Source: an uncultured Collinsella sp. (GTDB lineage: Bacteria > Actinomycetota > Coriobacteriia > Coriobacteriales > Coriobacteriaceae). From it: 5,084 nt of DNA. Below are positions 1 to 5,084 of this stretch, piece by piece (position 1 is the first letter of the stretch; each line of letters begins with the position of its first letter). Made by a program: the position numbers and the translations under genes. The DNA is taken from contig UQUG01000097.1 of NCBI GenBank assembly GCA_900544205.1, positions 1-5,084 on the forward strand, read 5' to 3'. A model generated the notes under the pieces. That model saw nothing but the letters and a program-made list of their open reading frames with translations. It was not told the origin of the DNA and did not search any database.

Positions 1-65
1 TTGCCCGCGCCCAAAAAGCCGATAAAGAAGATATGGTCGCAGCCGTGTTTGATGTGCTGAGACAT
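1..65 (-). CDS. aroK: Shikimate kinase, N-terminal fragment (cut by window edge)
   Basis: Only the first 21 codons and two bases of the next are visible, read from an ATG at 65-63. The peptide ends in IFFIGFLGAG followed by a codon beginning AA, which fits Lys. This is the start of a Walker A P-loop (GxxGxGK) after a hydrophobic beta strand, placed about 15 residues from the N-terminus as in shikimate kinases. Those enzymes phosphorylate shikimate with ATP in the cytoplasmic chorismate pathway. The start lies 8 nt after the yqeG stop, and GAGGAA at 82-77, formed by the last two yqeG codons, serves as ribosome binding site. An aro gene downstream of alaS-yqgF-mltG is also seen in mycobacteria (aroE there), which supports the call. 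Another small P-loop kinase cannot be excluded, because the shikimate-binding residues lie outside the window. Confidence 0.68.
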   Translation of the reverse strand, partial: MSQHIKHGCDHIFFIGFLGAG

Positions 66-73
66 GGCGAAAC

Positions 74-571
74 CTATTCCTCGCAGGGAAGGTCGCGCAG
101 GGCCCGGCGCTCAAAGATACGGAAGATCTGCGTGTACCACAGGTCCTGGGTTGCCTGCGGCTTGACCAGAATAGTGTCAACGCCGGCAAAGTTTCCGCTC
201 CATACGTCGGTGTACAGCTGGTCACCGATCAGCACGGCCTCGTCGGCCGTGGCGCCCAGACGCTTAAGGCCCGCTTTGAGGGCAAATGGCGCCGGCTTCA
301 TGGCATGACTGATGGCCTCGAGCCCCAACTCACGAGCCGACGCCATGACCTGGTCGCGATGCCAGTTGTTGGACACCATGCACAGCTTAAAGCCCTTGGC
401 ATGGGCGGCCTCGAGCCAGGCGGAGACCGCAGCGGGAACCTGCTCGGTATCACGCGGCACCAGGGTGTTGTCGCGGTCGAGCAGAATGGCGCGCTTGCCG
501 TCGGCCCAGAGGGTATCGAGGTCGATGCGATCGACCGAGGCAACATATCGTTTGGGGCTAAAAATCCTCAT
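74..571 (-). CDS. yqeG: YqeG-family HAD-IIIA phosphatase
   Basis: The protein has 165 residues from the ATG at 571, the usual size for the family. It is a cytoplasmic haloacid dehalogenase-type phosphatase; the physiological substrate of YqeG proteins is not firmly established. All four HAD motifs are visible. Motif I is LLDRDNTL with nucleophile Asp32 and general acid Asp34. Motif II is SNN with Ser67. Motif III is Lys92 in MKPAP. Motif IV is GDQLYTD with Asp117 and Asp122. The N-terminal RIFSPKRYVASVDRID and the C-terminal FRIFERRALR stretches also look family-typical. No signal peptide or membrane segment is present. An in-frame TTG at 583 would add four residues and overlap mltG. The ATG is preferred because GGAA lies 6 nt upstream of it and it begins 2 nt after the mltG stop. 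In Firmicutes yqeG often neighbours yqeH and aroE; here it sits between mltG and a probable aroK. Confidence 0.9.
   Translation of the reverse strand: MRIFSPKRYVASVDRIDLDTLWADGKRAILLDRDNTLVPRDTEQVPAAVSAWLEAAHAKGFKLCMVSNNWHRDQVMASARELGLEAISHAMKPAPFALKAGLKRLGATADEAVLIGDQLYTDVWSGNFAGVDTILVKPQATQDLWYTQIFRIFERRALRDLPCEE
77..82 (-). promoter_or_regulatory. Ribosome binding site of the shikimate kinase gene, inside the yqeG 3' end
   Basis: The minus strand reads GAGGAA, 11 nt before the ATG at 65. The six bases are also the final Glu-Glu codons of the YqeG reading frame. The site therefore lies inside the upstream gene, and ribosomes ending on yqeG would pass directly over it, which favours translational coupling. 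Confidence 0.6.
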
Positions 572-573
572 GA

Positions 574-1929
574 TCAATTCCAAGACTGTTGATGCTCTTC
601 GTAGGTCTTCGAGAAATACTCCTCGTCCTGCGTAATGTAGAAATACAGGTCATCGGAGTCGGTCGGCTCAAGGGTGGCCTTGAGCGCCTCGAGCGACGGA
701 GAGCAAATGGGCGTGGGCGGGAGGCCCTCGTGCTTATAGGTGTTATACGGGCTATCGCTCTGCAGGTCGTCGGCGGTAACCTCGCCGCCGGTGACGTACA
801 TCATGGTCGCATCGCTATTGAGGTAACGCAGGCCATCGAGCTTGCCCGCCAGACGGTTATAGAAAACCGATGCCACATGCGCGCGCTGATCGGCGTTGAG
901 ACCCTCGCGCTCGACAATCGAGGCAAGGTTAACGATGTCGTAATCGGACATCTCCACGCCATAGCGCTCCTTGATCTTGGCCTCGCAGCTGGCAAAGTCA
1001 AGCGACTTATACTCAGCGTTGAACTGGTCAAGCATGGCGCGAATCACATCATCGGCGCTTGGGTCCTTGCCCAACGAATACGTCTTGGGGAACAGGAAAC
1101 CCTCGAGCGAATCGTTCGCGGCGCCCTCAAGGAAGCTATAGTCCTTCACATAGTTGGACGCCTTTGCCTGATTGAGGAAGTCTTCCTTCGAGATACTGCC
1201 GTATGCCTTGGCCACGCGGTCGGCGACCTGATCGACCGTCAGGCCCTCAGGAATCGTGAGCGCATCGGAGCCGGCGTTGGGACCTTCCATAAGCTGCTGG
1301 ACGACCTTCATGGCGTCCATAAGCGTGGTAAACGAATACTTACCCGGCTTAAGCGACATATCGGCGTTGAGCTTTTTAACCGCCGCATAATAATCCTTGG
1401 GATCTTCGACGATATGGTTCTCGGAGAGAATCGAAGCGATGGTATCACCCGAGGCACCATCGGGAATCGTGATAGTAACTTGCTGGCCAGCAGCGACTTT
1501 CGCATCCTCACCGCCAAAGAAGCCCTTGACGGCCGGCACGACAAAGAAAACGATCGCGACAAGCGCAAGCACGGCGACGACGCCACCGATAATCATAGGC
1601 ACCGGGGAGCTTTTCTTTTGGGCACCACGGCGGGCGTGCGTGTTATAGCTCGAACGCGTGGCTGGAGCAACGCCGTGCGAGCCATGAGCATGATGTGCGT
1701 GGGAGCGTGATTGCGGGGCCTGCCCCTGCGTGCGCTGGGCAGGAACCTGTTGCTTAAAACGAGCGCCGCCAGCGGGCTGCGCGGGACGAGCGGCGGGCTG
1801 TTGAGCAGCACGCTGAGTAGGCTGAGCCGAACGCTGCATCGGCTGCGCCGGGCGCTGGCCAGCCTGAGCAGGGCGCGGCGCGGGCTGCCGTGTACGATTC
1901 GGCTGGCGCGGATCGAAAGCGCTAGACAT
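574..1929 (-). CDS. mltG: Endolytic murein transglycosylase MltG (YceG-like)
   Basis: The protein has 451 residues, longer than the roughly 340-residue E. coli enzyme because of an N-terminal extension. MltG is an inner-membrane lytic transglycosylase that cuts nascent peptidoglycan and is thought to end glycan strand elongation. Residues 1-110 form a cytoplasmic, probably disordered tail rich in Ala, Pro, Gln and Arg, with one acidic residue (Asp6). Residues 111-138 are a single membrane segment (PMIIGGVVAVLALVAIVFFV and on), followed by an outside domain. LysM-like segments lie near 148-200 and 222-245. The YceG catalytic domain includes LASIVERE with catalytic Glu340 (aligning with E. coli Glu218), HVASVFYNRL at 351-360, SPYNTY at 393-398, GLPPTPICSP at 402-411 and a final FSKTYEEH. 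The ATG at 1929 has an excellent ribosome binding site and overlaps ruvX by 8 nt. yqeG starts 2 nt after its stop. The catalytic domain looks intact. Confidence 0.96.
   Translation of the reverse strand: MSSAFDPRQPNRTRQPAPRPAQAGQRPAQPMQRSAQPTQRAAQQPAARPAQPAGGARFKQQVPAQRTQGQAPQSRSHAHHAHGSHGVAPATRSSYNTHARRGAQKKSSPVPMIIGGVVAVLALVAIVFFVVPAVKGFFGGEDAKVAAGQQVTITIPDGASGDTIASILSENHIVEDPKDYYAAVKKLNADMSLKPGKYSFTTLMDAMKVVQQLMEGPNAGSDALTIPEGLTVDQVADRVAKAYGSISKEDFLNQAKASNYVKDYSFLEGAANDSLEGFLFPKTYSLGKDPSADDVIRAMLDQFNAEYKSLDFASCEAKIKERYGVEMSDYDIVNLASIVEREGLNADQRAHVASVFYNRLAGKLDGLRYLNSDATMMYVTGGEVTADDLQSDSPYNTYKHEGLPPTPICSPSLEALKATLEPTDSDDLYFYITQDEEYFSKTYEEHQQSWN
578..581 (-). promoter_or_regulatory. Weak ribosome binding site that decides the yqeG start
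   Basis: GGAA on the minus strand lies 6 nt before the ATG at 571, inside the last codons of mltG. It is a short match, but its spacing suits the ATG. For the alternative TTG start at 583 it would lie inside the coding sequence. Coupling to mltG termination (stop 576-574, ATG 571-569) probably helps initiation. Confidence 0.45.
1795..1857 (-). repeat. Three tandem 21-bp units in the mltG N-terminal tail
   Basis: Residues 25-45 of MltG read as three heptapeptides, QRPAQPM, QRSAQPT and QRAAQQP, encoded by consecutive 21-bp units at 1837-1857, 1816-1836 and 1795-1815. Related degenerate pieces (RPAQAG before, RPAQP after) flank them. The units are diverged at the DNA level, so this is an imperfect in-frame repeat. 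Its length may vary between strains without breaking the gene. Confidence 0.7.
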
Positions 1930-2350
1930 GCGAAACCTCCTCGTTTTTGCGATCGAGCCACGTCTGCAAGAACAGGCTGGCGGCGATCATGTCGATCTTG
2001 CCCCTCATCTGCTTTTCGTTGAGGCCCTGCTCGCGCAAGATACGCTTTGCCTCTTGCGAGGACAGACGCTCGTCCTCAAACTCCAACGGAAGATCGAGCT
2101 CGTCGGCAATCTTTTGCGCCACGGCGGCAACGCGCTCGGCCTGGGGGCCGGGCTCGCCGGCCATGGTCAAGGGACGTCCGCTTACCAGGATGTCGGGCTC
2201 ATAGTCCTCAACCAGGTAACGGAACGTCTTGGCCATACCGGTGACCTCGGCGGCCGGGAGTACCTTGACAGGCATCGCCATCTTGCCATCACGGCTCGAG
2301 ACGGCAATGCCAATCCTGGTCTCCCCTATGTCCAATGCGAGCGCGACCAC
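1922..2350 (-). CDS. ruvX: RuvX/YqgF family putative pre-16S rRNA nuclease / Holliday junction resolvase
   Basis: The protein has 142 residues, the normal family size, with an RNase H-like fold and no membrane segment or signal peptide. In E. coli YqgF takes part in maturing the 16S rRNA 5' end; the mycobacterial protein has been studied as a Holliday-junction resolvase. The family signature LALDIGETRIGIAV sits at residues 4-17 with Asp7 as the first metal ligand. A conserved loop SGRPLTMAGEPG is at 57-68, the acidic motif FEDERLSS at 91-98, and IDMIAASLFLQTWLD at 119-133 carries Asp120. The likely start is GTG at 2350, only 17 nt after the alaS stop and with no clear ribosome binding site, so translation probably depends on coupling to alaS. 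The stop lies inside the mltG start region. The alaS-ruvX-mltG order is widely conserved in Gram-positive bacteria. Which of the two proposed activities matters here cannot be read from the sequence. Confidence 0.94.
   Translation of the reverse strand: MVALALDIGETRIGIAVSSRDGKMAMPVKVLPAAEVTGMAKTFRYLVEDYEPDILVSGRPLTMAGEPGPQAERVAAVAQKIADELDLPLEFEDERLSSQEAKRILREQGLNEKQMRGKIDMIAASLFLQTWLDRKNEEVSHV
1935..1941 (-). promoter_or_regulatory. Strong ribosome binding site of mltG
   Basis: The minus strand reads AGGAGGT, a near-perfect anti-16S match, 5 nt before the ATG at 1929. It lies within the last codons of ruvX and fixes the mltG start despite the 8-nt overlap of the two genes. Confidence 0.85.
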
Positions 2351-2367
2351 AGCGACTACTTCGGTTC

Positions 2368-5025
2368 TTAGGCGCCCAGCGCGGTCTTAGCGGCCGCGAG
2401 GGCATCGGCGATACCGGCGGCGTTCTTGCCACCGGCCTGGGCCATGTTGGGACGGCCGCCACCGCGACCATCGACCAGGCCCGCGATCTGCTTGATCACG
2501 TTGCCGGCGTGGAAACCGGCCTTGACGGCGTCATCGGAGCCGGCAGCGAGCAGGGCCGGAGTGCCCTTCTCAGTCACGCTGGCGATGACACAAGCGACAG
2601 GGCCGGCGACCTTCTGGTGCACGGTATCCCATACGTTGCGCAGGTCGGCAGCCTCAAGGCCCTGGAGCTCAGCAACGACGAGCTTGTAGCCATTCAGCTC
2701 GACAGCGCCGTCGATGGCGCTGGAGATCGCATCGGAAGAGCCACCGGTGAGCGCCTTCTTGAGCTTATTGGACGTCTCGCGCAGCTCGACCTGCAGGTTC
2801 TCCACACGGGCGGGAACCTCGTCGACGCGGCACTTGAGCGCAGCGGCGGCGGCGTCAACGAGTGCCAGGCGGTCGGCCATATAGTCGAGAGCACCCTTAG
2901 AGGTCACGGCTTCGATACGGCGGACATTGGAGCCCGTGGAGGACTCGGAAATGATCTTGAACAGGCCAATCTCGGCGGTATTGGCGGCATGGGTGCCACC
3001 ACAGAGCTCGCGGGAGAACGGCTGGTCCTCGGCGCCCACGGAGACGACGCGGACGACATCGCCGTACTTCTCTCCAAACAGAGCGACAGCGCCGGCAGCC
3101 TTAGCCTCGTCGATGCCCATAACACGGGTCACAACCGGCTTGGAGGCGAAGATCTGCTGGTTGACCAGGTCCTCTACAGCCTTGAGCTGCTCGGAGGAAA
3201 GGGCCTCGAAGTGTGTGAAGTCAAAGCGAAGGTGCTCGGGCGTCACCAGCGAGCCGGCCTGGGAGACGTGCTCGCCCAGGACCTGCTTAAGGGCAGCGTC
3301 GAGCAGGTGCGTGGCGGTGTGGTTGCGGCGCAGGAAGCCACGGCGCTCGGCGTCGAGCGCGGCGGTAGCAGCGGCACCGACAGTCAGCGTGCCATCGGCA
3401 ACGTGCGCGACGTGGGCATACAGGCCGTTGTGGTTCTTGGTGTCGGCAACGGTCAGAACAACGCCCTCAGCAGAAAGCTTGCCGGCGTCGCCCTGCTGGC
3501 CGCCCATCTCGGCATAGAACGGGGTGCGGTCGAGCACGACCTCGACGTCCTCGCCCGCGGCTGCGGACTCGACGGACTCGCCGTTGCGCACGATGGCGAC
3601 AACCTTGGCGCCCTCGATCACATCGTTGTCATAGCCGTCGAACTCGGTCGCGGCGACCTTGTCAGAAAGCTCGACCCACACATCGTTGAAGCTGCCCCAG
3701 GCGTCGCCCTTGGCATTGGCGCGGGCGCGGGCCTTCTGGTCCTCCATGCAGGCAGTGAAGCCGTCCATATCGACGTCGTGGCCAGCGGTGCCGGCGATCT
3801 CGACGGTCAGGTCGATGGGGAAACCAAAGGTGTCGTGCAGCTTAAAGGCAACATCGCCCGGAAGCACAGCACCCTCGGCAAGCGCTGCCAGGGCCTCATC
3901 CAGGTAGACGCGACCGTTGTCGAGCGTCGTGGAGAAGCGCTCCTCCTCGGAGGCAACGATGCCCTTGACGAGCGCAACGTTCTTGAGCAACTCAGGATAG
4001 GCCTCGCCCATCTGAGCGTTGACCTCGTCGATAAACTTGGTCAGGAAGGCACCCTCGATACCCAGCAGGCGACCGTGGAACACGGCGCGGCGGAGCAGGC
4101 GGCGAAGGACGTACTCACGACCCTCGTTACCGGGAAGGATGCCGTCAGAGATCATGAAGTCGACGGCACGGGAGTGGTCGGCGATGATGCGAAGAGAACG
4201 GCTGGCGCCGGAGTAATCGTCGGCGTCATAGGTCTTACCGCTGATCTCCTCACCGAGCTTGATGAGGTGCTGCATCAGATCGCCATCGTAGTTAGCGGTC
4301 TTGTGCTGCATGATGGCGGCCATGCGCTCCAGACCCATACCCGTATCGAGGTTGCGGTGCGGCAGCTCCGGCATGGAGCCGTCCTCCTGGCGGTCGTACT
4401 GGGTAAACACAAGGTTCCAGAACTCAAGGAAGCGGTCGCAGTCGCAGCCGGGCTTGCAGTCGGGGCTGCCGCAACCGACCTCCTCGCCCATATCAAAGTA
4501 GATCTCGGAGCATGGACCGCAGGGGCCGGTGGGGCCAGCGGCCCAGAAGTTGTCGTCCTCGCCCAGACGCGAGATGTGATCCTCGGCAACGCCCAGGGAG
4601 CGCCACACGTCATGGGTCTCGTCGTCCTCGGTAAAGACGGTGAAGTACAGGCGGTCGAGCGGCAGCTTGAACTCCTTGGTGATGAGCTCAAAGGCCCAGG
4701 CGCAAGCCTGCTCCTTGGAGACGCCGCCAAAAGAGAAATCGCCGAGCATCTCGAAGAACGACAGGTGACGGCCGTCCTCGCCGATGCAGTCGATGTCGTT
4801 GGTGCGGACGCACTTCTGGCAGGAGATCGCGCCGATCTCCTTCATGGTCTTCTTGCCCTGGTAGTACTCCTTAAACTGGTTCATACCGGCGTTGGCAAGC
4901 AGCAGCGAGGGGTCGTCGGGGACAAGGGACGAAGAAGGATAGAGCTTAAGACCGCGCTCCTCAAAAAAGTTGAGGAACTTAGAGCGAATCTCGGCCGTAG
5001 TCATTGACGGGTAGTCAGCACTCAT
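2368..5025 (-). CDS. alaS: Alanine--tRNA ligase (alanyl-tRNA synthetase)
   Basis: The cytoplasmic class II synthetase charges tRNA-Ala with alanine and clears mischarged Ser/Gly-tRNA. The protein is 885 residues and full length. Motif 1 is SSSLVPDDPSLLLANAGMNQ at 31-50. The motif 2 region is CQKCVRTNDID at 69-79 followed by RHLSFFEMLGDFSFG at 86-100. GPTGPCGPCSE is at 164-174, and motif 3 is LDTGMGLERMAA at 226-237. The second-half editing domain has HTATH (His569, His573) and CGGTH (Cys675, His679), the four zinc and editing ligands. The C-Ala domain ends with DGRGGGRPNMAQAGGKN at 852-868. A Cys cluster (185, 190, 194, 196) lies in the catalytic domain, and the usual FGDYFK reads FGGVSK. The ATG at 5025 is chosen because GAGGAG lies 9 nt upstream; Met8 (5004) aligns better with some family N-termini but has no ribosome binding site. 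It is the first gene of the operon visible here. Confidence 0.98.
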   Translation of the reverse strand: MSADYPSMTTAEIRSKFLNFFEERGLKLYPSSSLVPDDPSLLLANAGMNQFKEYYQGKKTMKEIGAISCQKCVRTNDIDCIGEDGRHLSFFEMLGDFSFGGVSKEQACAWAFELITKEFKLPLDRLYFTVFTEDDETHDVWRSLGVAEDHISRLGEDDNFWAAGPTGPCGPCSEIYFDMGEEVGCGSPDCKPGCDCDRFLEFWNLVFTQYDRQEDGSMPELPHRNLDTGMGLERMAAIMQHKTANYDGDLMQHLIKLGEEISGKTYDADDYSGASRSLRIIADHSRAVDFMISDGILPGNEGREYVLRRLLRRAVFHGRLLGIEGAFLTKFIDEVNAQMGEAYPELLKNVALVKGIVASEEERFSTTLDNGRVYLDEALAALAEGAVLPGDVAFKLHDTFGFPIDLTVEIAGTAGHDVDMDGFTACMEDQKARARANAKGDAWGSFNDVWVELSDKVAATEFDGYDNDVIEGAKVVAIVRNGESVESAAAGEDVEVVLDRTPFYAEMGGQQGDAGKLSAEGVVLTVADTKNHNGLYAHVAHVADGTLTVGAAATAALDAERRGFLRRNHTATHLLDAALKQVLGEHVSQAGSLVTPEHLRFDFTHFEALSSEQLKAVEDLVNQQIFASKPVVTRVMGIDEAKAAGAVALFGEKYGDVVRVVSVGAEDQPFSRELCGGTHAANTAEIGLFKIISESSTGSNVRRIEAVTSKGALDYMADRLALVDAAAAALKCRVDEVPARVENLQVELRETSNKLKKALTGGSSDAISSAIDGAVELNGYKLVVAELQGLEAADLRNVWDTVHQKVAGPVACVIASVTEKGTPALLAAGSDDAVKAGFHAGNVIKQIAGLVDGRGGGRPNMAQAGGKNAAGIADALAAAKTALGA

Positions 5026-5034
5026 AGAGGGAAT

Positions 5035-5040
5035 CTCCTC
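5035..5040 (-). promoter_or_regulatory. Ribosome binding site of alaS
   Basis: GAGGAG on the minus strand lies 9 nt before the ATG at 5025. It supports this start over the internal Met8 codon. Its GAGG (5040-5037) could pair with CCTC (5030-5027) in a 4-bp hairpin with a 6-nt loop, which would partly hide the site; that pairing is short and may not matter. Confidence 0.75.
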
Positions 5041-5041
5041 G

Positions 5042-5056
5042 GTTTCACATCGAAAC
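5042..5056 (-). repeat. Perfect 5-bp inverted repeat in the alaS leader
   Basis: The sequence is GTTTC, a 5-nt spacer and GAAAC, a perfect dyad directly upstream of the alaS ribosome binding site and downstream of the possible -10 element. It could be a small RNA hairpin or a protein binding site. Arms of five bases can arise by chance, so its role is unproven. Confidence 0.4.
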
Positions 5057-5071
5057 AGTTCAAACGTAACG

Positions 5072-5080
5072 ATATTACCA
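5072..5080 (-). promoter_or_regulatory. Possible extended -10 element for the alaS operon
   Basis: The minus strand reads TGG-TAATAT, matching the extended -10 pattern TGn plus a hexamer with four of six consensus bases. It would place the transcription start near 5065 and give a leader of about 40 nt. The expected -35 region lies beyond the window end, so the call rests on this element and on the local AT-rich composition only. Confidence 0.3.
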
Positions 5081-5084
5081 TCCC

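Noticed and set aside
572..583. TTG at 583 as start of yqeG
   Set aside because: It would add only four residues (MELI), overlap mltG and have no well-placed ribosome binding site, while the ATG at 571 has GGAA 6 nt upstream.
589..1710. 373-codon plus-strand open frame antisense to mltG
   Set aside because: It is in the same mirrored register as the alaS antisense frame and explained by the same codon bias. The minus-strand MltG has clear catalytic motifs.
5002..5004. Met8 as the real alaS start
   Set aside because: The protein from Met8 (MTTAEIR) resembles other AlaRS N-termini, but no ribosome binding site precedes it, whereas GAGGAG precedes the ATG at 5025.
2335..5007. 890-codon plus-strand open frame antisense to alaS
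   Set aside because: Each of its codons is the reverse complement of an alaS codon, and it is open only because alaS avoids three codons. There is no ribosome binding site before its ATG, and the product resembles no family I know, while alaS is unmistakable.
5026..5084. T-box riboswitch in front of alaS
   Set aside because: T-box leaders carry a conserved antiterminator bulge and a terminator hairpin shortly before the gene. The 59 nt visible here have neither, and no T-run.
1..5084. Mobile element, CRISPR array, tRNA/rRNA gene or novel defence system
   Set aside because: Nearly every base belongs to five conserved housekeeping genes. I saw no terminal inverted repeats, transposase, spaced direct repeats, cloverleaf or foreign-looking composition.

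Overview
The window holds one tightly packed minus-strand operon of five genes and almost no non-coding DNA. In transcription order (right to left) the genes are alaS (alanyl-tRNA synthetase), ruvX/yqgF (pre-16S rRNA nuclease or Holliday-junction resolvase family), mltG (membrane-anchored endolytic murein transglycosylase), a YqeG-family HAD phosphatase, and the first 21 codons of a P-loop kinase that reads as shikimate kinase.

Organism (inference): a fairly GC-rich (roughly 60% by eye) Gram-positive actinobacterium, most likely of the class Coriobacteriia (Collinsella/Olsenella-like). The reasons are strong GC-ending codon preference, AGGAGG-type ribosome binding sites, and an alaS-ruvX-mltG order followed by an aro gene. 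That order resembles the mycobacterial order alaS-yqgF-mltG-aroE. A YqeG gene sits between mltG and the aro gene, and MltG has a long Ala/Pro/Gln/Arg-rich cytoplasmic tail.

Layout: 5026-5084 is the alaS leader, with a good ribosome binding site, a small perfect inverted repeat and a possible extended -10 element at the window edge. alaS fills 2368-5025. After a 17-nt gap comes ruvX (GTG start, no clear ribosome binding site). ruvX overlaps mltG by 8 nt, mltG and yqeG are 2 nt apart, and yqeG and the kinase gene are 8 nt apart. No terminator-like hairpin with a T-run is seen between genes, so one polycistronic message with translational coupling is the simplest reading. The products serve translation (AlaS), ribosome maturation or recombination (RuvX), peptidoglycan strand termination (MltG), probable phosphatase activity (YqeG) and aromatic amino-acid synthesis (shikimate kinase). 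They are housekeeping functions, not an obvious single pathway.

I found no mobile element, CRISPR array, RNA gene or novel multi-gene system. The points most worth a second look are the almost acid-free, repeat-containing N-terminal tail of MltG, the inverted repeat in the alaS leader, the variant motifs in AlaS, and the extreme avoidance of TTA, CTA and TCA codons, which leaves an 890-codon antisense frame open.
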